Assembly: GCA_033239005.1 (NCBI GenBank)
Contig: BSQZ01000053.1
Location: 851,501 to 915,500 of the forward strand
From: Lamellibrachia satsuma
Lineage: Eukaryota; Annelida; Polychaeta; Sabellida; Siboglinidae
Direction: 5' to 3'
DNA: 64,000 bases
This document shows, piece after piece, positions 49,160 through 62,348 of the stretch (positions are counted from its first letter, which is position 1; each line of letters begins with the position of its first letter). Made by a program: the position numbers and the translations under genes. The notes below the pieces were generated by a model. The model was not told the DNA's origin and ran no database searches. It saw nothing but the letters and a program-made list of their open reading frames with translations.

Positions 49160-49945
49160 ACCTGGTGGCGTCTGTGCCGGAATGGTGGCTGTGTAAAGTA
49201 TTTCTTCTCTATTGGTAAATTATTTCCGTTTGGGCGTCCACTAGCCTAGATATATCGTGAAACTACATGACATACTACGTTTTCTTACCGCCGATATACA
49301 CAAATACACAGACACAGACGCAGACGCTCGCTCGCTCGCTCGCACGCACGCACGCACGCACTGGTATGTTTCACAGCGGATATATGTACGTACAATTACA
49401 TACATACGTGCGTGTGTGCACATGTCGTGACTTGCCAACCACGGTGAATCTCACCAGCACTAACGAAGTCATCCGAGGCGCCACCTCGTTGGGTCGTCGA
49501 TTGTAACAAATTAAAACAAATGAGATACAGCACGCCCAGTCGGTTACGTCGGATGATGATGAATGGTTTTGTAACGGCAATGAGACCTTTGGTTGAAGAT
49601 GAATCAAGACTAACGACACATTCGCACGTTAGCGAATTTAGGAAAAGAAAGCACCGTAATATGTGATATATGTGAGACAAATATTCAAATAGAGAAATTA
49701 TTATATTGTCAGCGTCCAGAGGTGGGCGACTTACCATGTATTTGGGCCTCGATATGAACCTCCATTAAAATGGCCAGAGGGTAGGTACGTAAACAATATC
49801 AAAACACGGAATGCACCTAAAATAGCGAACTAGATCATTCACAGCACATAGACGATACATACCGAAAGGATTCTTTCCCGCGTGCGTTGTTCCCATAAGG
49901 AGGTGTCTTACCACACTCTGTTGTATGTGAACGGCAGGTGAAAGC
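49160..49945. other. Non-coding; short (GCTC)n/(GCAC)n tract at 49325-49360
   Basis: No supported gene. The tract reads cgctcgctcgctcgcacgca. Confidence 0.4.
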
Positions 49946-49947
49946 CA

Positions 49948-50425
49948 AGCAACTTGCCAAGACATCCCGTAGTTACCGGATGCAACATCTCGTTCTTGCG
50001 TAACGGACAACAAAGCACATGGCGTCATTAATGTTTTACTGCGCTGCGGGCATTGTCACTTCCTCGCGTTCTCCTGTAGCAATACAGGCAACAGTTGTAC
50101 GCGTGTGAGAACTTATCAACGACAGCTGCATTTACTGCGAACATTTGGGGGACAGCGGAACGCCGCTGAATGGGAGTTTAGTGTGCCTGTCGCTGAGTGC
50201 TACCAGTGCCGCGGTGTTTATGCGTTCGATAGCAACGCCCGTAAATCGAACGGAGACGCAGCCGCCGCATACCGGCACGAACGGTGGTGAGTGACAGTCG
50301 TTTAGCGTTGCCACTGTCTCGCGCGTCGCGTTGCCGCTGTCTCGCGCGTCGCGTTGCCGCTGTAGCCTGCCCGCGGTCCGGCGTCGGTCGGAGGATTACG
50401 ACTGGACATTCGGTGACCGGTCAGT
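49948..50425 (+). repeat. 478-bp tandem duplication, copy 1
   Basis: Sequence from agcaacttgccaagac to gaccggtcagt is repeated at 50438-50915 with no difference that I could see. CpG-rich, with an internal 22-bp repeat (tgtctcgcgcgtcgcgttgc). A donor-like ggtg/GTGAGT lies at 50287, so it may carry a 5' exon. Confidence 0.93.
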
Positions 50426-50437
50426 GGGCAGGTGGGC

Positions 50438-50915
50438 AGCAACTTGCCAAGACATCCCGTAGTTACCGGATGCAACATCTCGTTCTTGCGTAACGGACAA
50501 CAAAGCACATGGCGTCATTAATGTTTTACTGCGCTGCGGGCATTGTCACTTCCTCGCGTTCTCCTGTAGCAATACAGGCAACAGTTGTACGCGTGTGAGA
50601 ACTTATCAACGACAGCTGCATTTACTGCGAACATTTGGGGGACAGCGGAACGCCGCTGAATGGGAGTTTAGTGTGCCTGTCGCTGAGTGCTACCAGTGCC
50701 GCGGTGTTTATGCGTTCGATAGCAACGCCCGTAAATCGAACGGAGACGCAGCCGCCGCATACCGGCACGAACGGTGGTGAGTGACAGTCGTTTAGCGTTG
50801 CCACTGTCTCGCGCGTCGCGTTGCCGCTGTCTCGCGCGTCGCGTTGCCGCTGTAGCCTGCCCGCGGTCCGGCGTCGGTCGGAGGATTACGACTGGACATT
50901 CGGTGACCGGTCAGT
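50438..50915 (+). repeat. 478-bp tandem duplication, copy 2
   Basis: Second copy at offset 490, separated from copy 1 by gggcaggtgggc. Open frames within are identical to those of copy 1. Same CpG-rich character and donor-like GTGAGT at 50777. Confidence 0.93.
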
Positions 50916-51036
50916 TCGGGCAAGGTGTGTCCATTGAACCATACTGCGGTTGTTGGTATCGCTGCGTCGTTTGTGGTAGCGCTGTTAAGTGGAAGGTACG
51001 TGGAATATGCTACTCTATACCGTGTTGTTGGACTCC

Positions 51037-51037
<1 letters not shown>

Positions 51038-51083
<46 letters not shown>

Positions 51084-51220
51084 GGAGTCACGTACGTATG
51101 TACGAACGTACATGCGTGTGTGCCAGAGTCCAGTACGTACGTGTGTACGTGTGTACGTATGTACGTATGTACGTAAGTACGTATGTATGCATACATGTAT
51201 GTATGTATGCGTACACATTT
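51038..51220 (+). repeat. (GCGT)n and (GTAC/GTAT)n tracts
   Basis: About 11 gcgt units, then imperfect tacgtatg units. Confidence 0.95.
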
Positions 51221-51811
51221 CGTGCAAAGCGCAGCGTACGCAGTCCACGAAGCTATCTATGTTGCTGCATAAAATTGCTTTACTCGATGCGACACTTATT
51301 ATGTAACAAACAACAGCGTTGTGACTTAACAATAATGACTTAACTTTACCTAAAGTTCTTTCGAAAATGGTTACGGAAGGCGTTCCGCTGTACGTTTATT
51401 GGGGTTTGAAAACCGTTCACGAGAAACATGGTCCCGCAATAAGACTCCCACGGCGCAGAGCTTCTACACTGCAGGCTTCGTCATCTTTTACGATTTATGA
51501 ACACAGATTTCGAACCAATAAGTCAAACTATGAATTGCGATTATCTAACCCACGAATGACGTCCAATTGGACAATGAATGATCACGGATACTACTCGTGG
51601 ATCTTACGTAACGCGGCTTACGAGATTGTGCTGTGGACACCGCATTGCCTCGTTGCTTCGAAAGTGTAAATAGCAACACCGTCACGGACACGCATGGGTG
51701 GTCAAGGCTGGCAAATATAGAACCTCATCGCCTGCATACTCTTGAGTTATGCCTTGGCGCGCGTTACGCTGCCATTGACGTTACTGTATTTCTCCATTTC
51801 ACATGACGTTT
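51221..51811. other. Non-coding; unrecognised 100-codon frame
   Basis: The frame 51367-51669 (+, MVTEGVPLYVYWGLKTVHEK...) has mixed composition and plausible codon variety but no known motif. I list it only as a possible exon with low support. Confidence 0.25.
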
Positions 51812-51963
51812 GAGTCCGTAAAGATGTAATCTTGAATACGTTTGTGTGCACTAAAAATACGTACGAGTCCGTAAAGATGTAATCTTGAATACGTTTGTGT
51901 GCACTAAAAATACGTACGAGTCCGTAAAGATGTAATCTTGATTACAGTTGTGTGCACTAAAAA
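51812..51963 (+). repeat. 53-bp minisatellite, about 3 units
   Basis: Starts at 51812, 51865 and 51918 with gagtccgtaaagatgtaatc; ends in gtgcactaaaaat. Confidence 0.95.
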
Positions 51964-52189
51964 TTAAGATGATGTGGGAAAATGCATTTAACGGAATACT
52001 ACTTTCTTTGACGCGGGCAGCTTATGATGACATAGGTATAGTTTCATCATTAGTAATGAGAACAATTTTGAAATACAATTGCATATGATTATAGAAACGC
52101 ATTGTCCTTAATATATATGTCATAGCCAAAACCGTTGCTACAGCTAGGAGCAGCGACATCTTTTAATTTGTCGTGGGGGGGGGCAGGGG

Positions 52190-52400
52190 GCAGTGGCGGT
52201 GTGGTTAGGACGTTTGACTATCGAATCGAAGGCAATTTCGTTCACCTCACTTTGCCTCAGTTCAATCACTTGTAGAAATGAGTACCTGACTATAGACAGT
52301 GTTAAACACATATGTGAGAATAGTCTTCGCCCACTAATTGCAGCCGAGCGTAACTGAAGTCGAGCTGGTGAGAGAATGAGCAGGATTGCCGAAAACGGTT
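52190..52400 (+). mobile_element. tRNA-derived SINE, head partly deleted
   Basis: ggggcagtggcggtgtggtt and aggacgtttgactatcgaa form a tRNA-like 5' half; the B-box is missing. The body ggcaatttcgttcacctcac and tttgcctcagtt matches the SINEs at 11.3 and 63.5 kb. Confidence 0.6.
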
Positions 52401-52434
52401 TCCTGTAGGCAGATTTAGCTTCGTTTTCGTTTAG

Positions 52435-52640
52435 AAACATCTAAATAGACACGTCTGTTGCTCTCAAATTGTTCCATTCTTTAGGTTTGGAACCATTCAT
52501 CTGGACGTAGTGTTCGATGTTGTCCTTGTAACGTTTGACGGGCGCCCCTTGTTCCGCTCTCCCGGTTTGAGTTCTCCGTATAAGAGCTATTTTGGAAGGC
52601 GATGTTCATCCACGTGAATCACATGTCCTAGTCACAGCAG
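52435..52640 (-). pseudogene. LINE reverse transcriptase C-terminal fragment (third type)
   Basis: The minus strand reads LGHVIHVDEHRLPK, a stop, LLYGELKPGERNKGRPS, then after a frameshift KRYKDNIEHYVQMN and PKEWNN, ending with a stop at 52440. GH..R...RLPK..LYGEL..G.R..GRP..RYKD..K......I....WE is a very common LINE C-terminus in invertebrate genomes. Dead because of the stop and frameshift. Confidence 0.85.
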
Positions 52641-52815
52641 TTATGCTCTCATTCTTGCTAGACCTTCTTGTACGCATGTTTGTCATCGTCTACAACAATC
52701 GGTGAATGCTTTTGTTCAAACACAGTTGAACAAACGTTAAGGCGTGGCAGTCTGTCTTTGTCTTTCACGTACTCGATAAGGGTCCTCCCGTCCAAAAAAG
52801 TTTGTACCAGGCTCA
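52635..52815 (-). repeat. Dispersed repeat D, copy 1
   Basis: About 150 bp shared with 55990-56150 at high identity. On the minus strand both copies encode LNVCSTVFEQKH, PIVVDDDKHAYKKV and a stop. The protein family is not recognised. Confidence 0.8.
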
Positions 52816-53240
52816 CGCATTGTTAATCTGGCGCTGATCCACAAGTCCGAGTCTTACGTGACGTAAGTTACGTCCGTGTTTACGTCAACATCGTGGATAG
52901 GGCAGCTGCAAACATATTCGTTGGCACTCGGGTATCATCTGTTCGTGAACAATTAGCTGCTCTATCGGAGTACTGCAGTCTAAATACAGCGGTGGCGGTG
53001 TGAGATTGTAAGTGTAGCCTGGGGTCAATTTAACACGGTCGACTATGGACATTTCCCAGTGGAAAATGGAAATAAATTTTATGTGATTAGTCAGTTCAAG
53101 AACTTGGTCAGTTAGATAAGTTAAAAGTGGTTAATTTATGTATCGAATAAAAATGTGCTGCTCCGAAAGACAAAACTGTGTCAAAAATGATCAAAACCGT
53201 GCTGATAGTCTTAGCAGATTTTGAAATATCCACTGTTGAT
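52816..53240. other. Non-coding, no recognised feature
   Basis: No supported feature. Confidence 0.4.
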
Positions 53241-53244
53241 ATGT

Positions 53245-54540
<1,296 letters not shown>

Positions 54541-54548
54541 GACACCGT

Positions 54549-54616
54549 GTGACACGGTTGATGATGTGACACGGTTGATGATATGACACGGTTGATGATG
54601 TGACACGGTTGATGAT
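54549..54616 (+). repeat. 17-bp minisatellite, 4 units
   Basis: Four units of gtgacacggttgatgat. Confidence 0.95.
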
Positions 54617-54689
54617 GAATTCCGGTGCACAGCCAGGAGTGAGAAGATCGGGAAAAGATGGCGATTCCAGCGTTAAACAGTGAGATCAA

Positions 54690-55577
54690 TTGACGCTGAC
54701 ACAGGACAGACACACCAAGAACAGTAACGGACAATGACACAGGACGTACACACGTCGAGAGGAGTAACAGACGCTAGCACAGGACAGACACACGTTGAGA
54801 TGGATAACGGACGCTATCAGAAGACATACACACAATGAGAGGAGTAACGGACACTGTCAGAATACAGACACACAATGAGAGGAGTAATGGACGCTATTGG
54901 AAGACATACACGCAATGATAGGAGTAACGGACACTATTAGAAGACGTACACACAATGAAAGGAGTAACGGACACCAACAGAAGACAGACACACAATGAGA
55001 GGAGTAACGGATACTATTAGAAGAGAAACACACGCTGAGAGGAATAACGGACACTATCACAAAACACACACGTTGAGATGAATCACGGACACTATTAGAA
55101 GACAGACACACGCTGAGAGGAATAACGGACACTATCACAAGACAGACACACGTTGAGAGGAATAGCGGACACTATTAGAAGACAGACACACGTTGAGAGG
55201 AATAACGGACAATATTAGAAGACAGACACACGTTGAGAGGAATAACGGACACTATTAGAAGACATACACACGCTGAGAGGAATAACCAACACTATTAGAA
55301 GACATACACACGCTGAGAGGAATAACGAACACTATCAGAATGCAGACACACGTTGAGATGAATCACGGACACTATTAGAAGACAGACACACGTTGAGAGG
55401 AATAACGGGCACTATTAGAAGACAGACACACGTTGAGAGGAATAACGGACACTATTAGAAGACAGACACACTCTGAGAGGAATACCGGACACTATCACAA
55501 AACACACACGTTGAGAGGAGTAACGGACACTATTAGAAGACAGACATACGTATAGAAGAATAACGGACACTATCAGC
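54690..55577 (+). repeat. 40-bp minisatellite, about 22 units
   Basis: Typical unit: gaagacagacacacgttgag followed by aggaataacggacactatta. Units at the left edge are more diverged (ggagtaacagacgctagcac), giving a polarity of homogenisation. Two units are shortened (aaaacacacacg). Confidence 0.95.
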
Positions 55578-55985
55578 GCCAAACAATCGATCATTGTTGC
55601 AACCGCTCCACGAACTCGGGCCGTCTGTCGATAGTAATGTAACGAGTCGTTTCGTTTTTTTTTGCCTGCAAATATACGAAATCAACGCGGCTGTCAATCT
55701 TCTGCCCGGGCCAATGCCGCATTAACCATTTTACAAGTGGTACACTAGTACCAGACCCCAACCAGTAGAGACCCCATTAAATCAATAACAATCCATCTTA
55801 TTAACCGCTCAGATTTTTCTTCGTTTCCCATGAATCTGGCTCAGAAATCTGTTGTTCAACTTCTGTGCTATAGACGTGAACGTGACAGCGCGTCAAAGTG
55901 ATGTAGGGTGATAGGATGAAGAAATGTCAGAATATATCTACATTTTAAACTGTATTTTATTGTATTATTTTCTGGTATATTATTG
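55578..55985. other. Non-coding, no recognised feature
   Basis: No supported feature. Confidence 0.4.
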
Positions 55986-55989
55986 TAAG

Positions 55990-56150
55990 GTTATGCTGTC
56001 ATTCTTGTTATACCTTCTTGTACGCGTGTTTGTCATCATCTACGACAATCGGTAAATGCTTTTGTTCAAACACAGTTGAACAAACGTTAAGGCATGGTAG
56101 TCCATCTTTGTCTTTCTCGTACCCGCACCCAAAAAGTTTGTACAAGGCCC
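55990..56150 (-). repeat. Dispersed repeat D, copy 2
   Basis: Second copy of the segment at 52635-52815. Minus strand reads EKDKDGLPCLNVCSTVFEQK, then HLPIVVDDDKHAYKKV. Flanked on the right by (ACGC)n (56149-56195). Confidence 0.8.
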
Positions 56151-56196
56151 GCACGCACGCACGCACGCACGCACGCACGTACGCACGCACGCACAC
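56149..56196 (+). repeat. (ACGC)n microsatellite
   Basis: About 11 acgc units with one acgt interruption. Confidence 0.97.
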
Positions 56197-56663
56197 ACAA
56201 TAGTCAATTTACTATATAACACCGGCGGTCGCGGGGCGTACAAAAATATTATTTTACTACTGGTGTTGAACGGAAACGTGTTTCAAATGTCTGTTGCAGA
56301 ACGGGATAGGGTCGGGTCAGATTTTCGTGTCTGCTCCAATACACAGCCAGTTGACTTAAATAGCGTTTGTCGCCACGAAGTTAGGCAATTAAACCGATTA
56401 AACGCGGCTGTCACTGTTTAAATGTTGGCAGCTAAACCGAAATTAAACAGTCATTGTACTCAGTCAATCAAGTGAGCAGCGATAGCCAAGACATTTCGCC
56501 CTCTTCTATACTATCATTCACGGTCGATGGGCGTCGATGGCATATTCGACGTGTTTTATTTCAGTGCATGTCTGCCTCTCTGGAGAGTTACTGCGTCTCT
56601 GATAAGAAGGAACTGATACTATATCAGTCAGTCGGCACCGTCTTACTGAGGTTTACCGAATAT

Positions 56664-56884
56664 GTCTGGCTCCATTGCTATAAATGAATGTGTATGTAGT
56701 CCGCCAAGGCTCCATTGCTATAAATAAAAAAAATTGGAAGTCCGACATGGCTCCATTGCTATAGATGAATTTGTATGTAGTCCGCCAAGTCTCCAGTGTT
56801 TTAAGCAAATATTTATGTAGTCCGTCAACGCTCCATTGCTATAAATGAATAAGCATGTAGTCCATCCAAGCTCCATTGCTAATA
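56664..56884 (+). repeat. 40-bp minisatellite, about 5 diverged units
   Basis: Units start ggctccattgctataaatga and end tgtagtccgccaa; one unit is strongly diverged (tccagtgttttaagc). Confidence 0.9.
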
Positions 56885-58735
56885 TAAAGTGAATCAAGGC
56901 TTTGTCTTTTTTGCGTCAACATAACCATTTTCAGTGGTACAGCATTGATCATAAAGCACATGAACATTTGTCTTTACCTTCCCACGTAACATACACCCGT
57001 ACTGTTTGGTTAGGGGCCGTTCACAATGGTCAATACTGACCTATTCGAACGTACTAATTATCATACTCCTCCTCCCGAATTAGTACATGAACATATTGAT
57101 AAGTGAGACGCAGTGCGTGCATATAGGACACACAAAACGCTGTACCAAATTATGGGAAATTAATGTTTGTAAACATATTGATAATTGCTTTCCGCGAAGT
57201 TGTATCTTTCCACTATGTCGGAATGCATTCCAGTGCCGCGACGTCACCGGTTACGCGATCTAGAACAACAGTAGTTCCGTAATAGTTCACCATGTGGCGC
57301 TGCGTGACGCAACGGTGTTCGTATTTCGCGTGCGACCGGCATAAAAAAATAATACGCGGGTCTAGACCCCCTCCCCCCTTTAGTACGCGTTATGTAAATG
57401 TCAACAAGTATGTACTGCCCCTTATATTATCACAGGTTAAGTGCTTGCAGCATTGCGTGTCTTCGTAATGCACAATTAAAGTGCGTCGCATTGTAGCGTA
57501 GATATTTATGTGCTATATTGTAAATATTTCATAACTGTCCTCCATCAAAACACGTCACATTTTTATAACTCGTTGTATTTGAAGGGATACGTGTGAATGT
57601 CAAAGCTCTCACAGCACGGGAGCCGAAGCGGAATTGCGCATGTGCAATAAAGCGTCGCCCAGCACGGAAGCTATGAATAGCGCGCACGAAATTGGTTTCA
57701 AGTTTTTTACGCGTATTGACATTTCTGTCTTTTTGACGTTTTTTTTTACTGCATCTCTGGGTACGTAATTCTGCCTGTCAAGCGTGGCTTATATGCATGC
57801 AAATGCAACCCATGGTACAGAATCGTTATATAACCTGGTGTAATGGTTTAAAAAAGCAAAACGAATACGTGAACAATTATAGGCATAACTGTGTTTTGAT
57901 GACGACGGTTGAATGTAGTTGAACGAAGCGCAACGCCAGCGTGTAGACAGGCTTCTGTTTATACATACACCATCGGACTTCGCCGTAGTCCACTTTCCTA
58001 GCGAACAACAAAGCAGCCTGTACCCGAAGAAGATCCCGCGCTTCGCGCAAACAACCATTGTTTGATACGTTCCGTTTAATTATTGCTTCGTATTGCCTCG
58101 GGTGTGAATTCAACGAGCGCTAGAGCAAATGAGCTGAAGTTACTGCCCTATTTGAACGTAACAGCCGCTACCATGCGTAGCATTGTAGTAGATTTATTCT
58201 CATACAAACAGCCGCGGGACATAAACGAACATCCGTGTTGATTGTCTACAGCGTTGTTTGGGTGGTTTACTTGAAAGGGGCTTGCAAATGAACATTGTCA
58301 GTACTTCCGATATCGTGTCCCATTTTGTGTTGAATAGAGGAAACCACATCCATTTAGAGTGGAACGCGGGGGCGCGCAACGAGATCCCTCTTGATTAAGT
58401 GTAGCGACTGTTAACGTACAACGATAGAAGCCCAGGACTTGAATGACAAATGTAGCACAGCTTTAAATCACCGCGACAGAACTGGTTAAATCGGGCGGAT
58501 AAGGCTAAAACAACACTGCCTTTCATGTTGCTTAAAGGGGTCGCTAAATATTAGTTTGGGTAAACCCTGTGGCATTACAGCGTTCACGTCTCACGCGTTT
58601 ACGCGGGTAGCTGTCAAGGATCTTATTATTAAAGTGACTGAACCATGCGTGGGCGTAGTTGAACTTTGTTCCAACTGATGGCACCAATAAATAGAATGCA
58701 TTGGTAAGGTTTCTCCCGGGAAAGTTAAGCTAGGC
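56885..58735. other. Non-coding, no recognised gene
   Basis: 57.2-57.8 kb and 58.1-58.6 kb are relatively CpG-rich. Minus-strand frames of 78-89 codons (57789-58113) carry no motif. Nothing further supported. Confidence 0.35.
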
Positions 58736-58737
58736 AG

Positions 58738-58922
58738 ATATAGCTGGAAAGAGAAGAGTTGACGAACAGAACGGATGCGCTCAAAGTTGAGGGTAGAAGG
58801 AGAACAGGAAGACCGATACTGAAATGGGAGGACAGCGTGAAAGATATTTGGCGGGAGTAGGGGAGAGACGTGTGGTGGAGACAGTATTAAAACAGGATCA
58901 GTGATGAAGAAGAAGGAATAAA
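58738..58922 (+). pseudogene. LINE reverse transcriptase C-terminal fragment (fourth type)
   Basis: The plus strand reads RTDALKVEGRRRTGRPILKW, then EDSVKDIWRE, a stop, GRDVWWRQY, a stop, and NRISDEEEG. EG.RR.GRP...W.D.VK.......DRD.WR.....E.EEG is the usual terminal segment of such LINEs. Three-prime end is about 58920 with a gaagaagaaggaat tail. Confidence 0.75.
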
Positions 58923-58924
58923 AA

Positions 58925-60440
58925 TCGACGACCAGTATCGGTGCCAGCCTCAGTAATTCAGGGATAACGAGGAGAGCAAAAACGTATCCGGGAAATATAA
59001 CATATGTAGTTTTTCGAAACAATGTTTCGCATCTCTTAAACTTCGAAAATATGTACCGTAAGTCGTGTATGGAGGCGACTCGTAGTTTATTTGACAAGCA
59101 GGTAACATTGCTCCTCGATTTGATTTTAAGCTCGTCTCGTTTCAAATTCGTTTTGCGAACGAATATAGTATCCACTGCAACATGCTATCTCGTTTATATG
59201 TAGTTTTTGTGTATGAAATCATCAAATGTTTGGTCAAACATTAAGTGAACTGAACATGGAAACGCTGAAAACACGAATTTCACGCTTGGTGAAATCTCAT
59301 AACAGTGTCATGTGATCGGCGAGAGGACGGAAGTCACGTCCGTGATCGACATTGACCCGCACAGTGTTTAACATTTTGGATATCCGTTATCGTAAACTGT
59401 ACCAGATCTAACGACTAAAATCAATTATTTCGATGATGTGAACAAAAATAAGCATTTTTTTTATTAAATCGACTGCGGATGTGACAAAATAATAATCACA
59501 CACTTCATATTTGGACAGCAACGAACCAGATTTGCGATTGGCTAAATCAGTTGAGGATGTTTTTAAGAGAATTGAGGCATTTTAGTTACTTGAAAAAATC
59601 ACTTAAATAGCTCCCTGCGAGTAGCTAATTAAAATTGCCGTAACATCCTTCTAAGCGTTTATTCAATATAGGTTTATTCATGACGTTTTCGACAACAACT
59701 CAAACTAATTGCATTTCAAAAGACCACTTACTATTCGACAAATTGCTACAGTAGCCGACTTTTTCTCCATTAAAGCAATTACAGTAAAACGCCGGAAGAG
59801 GCGCGCCGTCTGGCGGTTTAAAGGCGTCGTTAAAATTGGCACGTTGTCGTCTGCTGCCTGCGACGTTGCCATGGTTTCCGGCACCAATAATTACCGCGGA
59901 AGTCAAGTCTGGGGTCCGCATCTGAAGGCCCGGCGTTGAAATGTGTCAGTTTTGTGATCGGATAGATTGATTGGCCTTTTATTCCATTACCACGAGACGG
60001 CAGTGATTTTACCACACTCATGAGTGTACAGTCCGCTAGTGTGACAAAAAAAGAGAGGGAAGATTCGATCGGCCAAACCACCGACGCCATCTTGGTTTCC
60101 ACTCCAAGTGGTCCGGGTGTGGTTTAGGCATATGCTATCCAATTGCACAATTGGTTCAACTAAACATGCACTGTATATCGTTACTATAAAAACATCAATG
60201 ATGGGGGAGGGCATGTCCGCACTCTTAGTTATTGACCAAATCGCGTAGTATTTGGTTTCAAAACTGTGTTCTACAGTAGCATCTAACTAATACATCGAAC
60301 ATATGAACTGATTTGAAATCGTTTGCGTCAGTAAGCAATTATAAACTAAAATGTTGTTTTTGTAGAATCTCATGTCACAAATAAACTTCATCGCCATAGA
60401 CCACGTATTCGAGAAAATTTACAATCTTCTCCAGTCAATC
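58925..60440. other. Non-coding; dispersed repeat A at about 59500-59600
   Basis: No gene recognised. The shared word gcgattggctaaatcagttg marks dispersed repeat A. Confidence 0.4.
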
Positions 60441-60442
60441 GT

Positions 60443-61203
60443 CTGGGGCATATCCGCGAATAGGCGAATACGGATATGCCCCAGTGCATTAGTTAATTTA
60501 CATAACGTGATGGCGTGATATAGATTAATGCACTAACGTATTTGATTCACAGATCAATGGAACCTCTCGGTGTTTACCTTTTAAAAACGCGTCTTGATAT
60601 ATGTCAAAATACATACCTTAATTACCCAATAATTGTGATTTGTTGCCATAAATGTGTTGTGTGTGTTAGCGTGCGTTGTACACAGTCTCAAGGATGGTCT
60701 ACTGGAAATGTATTCAGACAGGAGGTGGGAGATTGGTCCTACGAAATGATGGGTGGTTGGCCTAGAAATAGGTGGGAGGTGGGATTTTGAGGTGGGATGT
60801 GTTAAAGACAGAACACTTACAATATGATAGTTTACGTAGGTCAAGTGTTCATGTATCTTGAAGTGTATATAATGATAATGTTGTTATTTTGTGTTCTTTT
60901 GGTTTTCTTCGTCGCATGACTTTCCCTGTGCGTTGCAGTTGAGACAAACCAATATCACACATCCACTTCACCAAATTTAGGCCATTGTATTATATAAACT
61001 ACAGCTGGTTATGTTTATATTACTTACTTACCACCAAATCATTCTTATGGGTAAACTTAGCTAGTTATATGATGTTCCGCAGCCTGGAATTTACCATTGC
61101 AGTTCGTATTCTGCTCTGTAGCAAAGTCATGCAATATGCGATGTATGTTCACATATACCCGTGCGGATATGCCGTGGCATCCTGGGGCATATCCGCACAC
61201 CAG
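60443..61203 (+). mobile_element. Candidate DNA element bounded by GGCATATCCG hairpins
   Basis: Left hairpin: CTGGGGCATATCCG (60443-60456), 14-nt loop, CGGATATGCCCCAG (60471-60484), perfect 14-bp stem. Right hairpin: GTGCGGATATGCC (61161-61173), 12-nt loop, GGCATATCCGCAC (61186-61198), perfect 13-bp stem. The same 10-mer appears four times only at these two places, 0.7 kb apart. Each is followed by agtg. No ORF. Target duplications not found. Confidence 0.45.
60718..60800 (+). repeat. Remnant of the gggaggttggcc minisatellite
   Basis: caggaggtgggagattggtc, gggtggttggcc and aggtgggaggtggga units, diverged from the 34-kb array, lying inside the GGCATATCCG-bounded segment. Confidence 0.55.
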
Positions 61204-61440
61204 TGATCAATACATATTGATAACATATATGTTGTTCTTAGTGGAGTTGAAGATTGATAATTCATAGTAGTAAACTACTAAATATACATATTAACAAGGC
61301 GAAATAATTAGTTACGACACATTATGCTTTAGGTGTGCGAACATGCCCCACCTTCCCCTATGTGTTCTTCCTCCTAATTCCCGCTAAAGGGGTGACACTG
61401 ACTAGATCTAGCACTACAGCACGCCTATGGTTGTTGTCAG
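61204..61440. other. Non-coding, no recognised feature
   Basis: No supported feature. Confidence 0.4.
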
Positions 61441-61451
61441 GTCCGCTGCTC

Positions 61452-61507
61452 CATGTCGGCAGTCTATTCCCTGTCGGCAGTGTATTCCCTGTCGGCAGTC
61501 TATTCCC
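61452..61507 (+). repeat. 18-bp minisatellite, 3 units
   Basis: Three units of tgtcggcagtctattccc. Confidence 0.93.
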
Positions 61508-61514
61508 TCTATGG

Positions 61515-61705
61515 TCCTTCCTCCTCATGCCTCTCTTCACACAGTCGTCACATTGTTGTGGTTTATCCCTGTTCCAACGGTCTCGCTGTTTCACTGCGTC
61601 TCTTCCCTTTGGTAGTCAGCCCTCCTCCATCTGCACCAAATGATCAGGCCACATCATCCGGCTTCTTACCGTTCCTCCTGTTAAGCTGTGGTCTTTGCTC
61701 CTACA
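61515..61705 (-). pseudogene. LINE reverse transcriptase C-terminal fragment (fifth type)
   Basis: The minus strand reads RMMWPDHLVQMEEG, then after a stop and frameshift LPKGRDAVKQRDRWNRDKPQ, QCDDCVKRGMRRK. W.GHL.RM.EGRLPK........RR.RGRP...W.DCVK.D.RK is a familiar LINE terminal segment. Dead. Confidence 0.72.
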
Positions 61706-61743
61706 ATTCCCCGGACCCAGTTGTTCGGCAAACTCGCAGCTTC

Positions 61744-61792
<49 letters not shown>

Positions 61793-61793
61793 C
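61744..61793 (+). repeat. (GTT)n microsatellite
   Basis: About 16 gtt units. Confidence 0.98.
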
Positions 61794-62348
61794 TGTGGGC
61801 GCCGCTGAAGTGACGCCAGGTACGTTAAACCGCGGACGAAGTACATTGTTTCAGAAGGCAAATCATTGTACGTGTTTATTACGTGCATTGTCATGTAAAC
61901 GTCTATAGCTGACGCGAATGTCATTGTTATGCAAACAATAAAATATAATCTTCAGTTGTCGATAGAACACCCTCATTTCTACATACAAGTGGCGGAACCT
62001 CTTGGGAAAGTCACATATTGGCCAGATTCCAAGTAGTTCCCGAGAAAGGGATTCGTGCAGAAGCTAGTTACACAGAACTCGTGATTTAATCTCAAGAACT
62101 GTTCACAGTCATACACTGGCTAATGTATTGACACTTGATTTCTCTAAGGCTTTCGGTAATGGCTTCATCAGAGGTTCTTTCACATAAGTAATTATCCGTA
62201 GATGTACTCCTAACAGTGTGCCAATGCAAAGTCACAGAGGTCACAGCAGACAGTTCACCCAGTGTATCACAGTGATGGATATTCTGCATCTTTCTGTCTC
62301 GCGAAACAATGGTTTGCACCGTGGTGTTCAACGACGTCTTGTGCATCG
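61794..62348. other. Non-coding, no recognised feature
   Basis: No supported feature. Confidence 0.4.

Noticed and set aside
58591..59175. 194-codon minus-strand ORF
   Set aside because: Overlaps, on the opposite strand, a recognisable LINE C-terminal fragment (58738-58922), so it is an antisense shadow.
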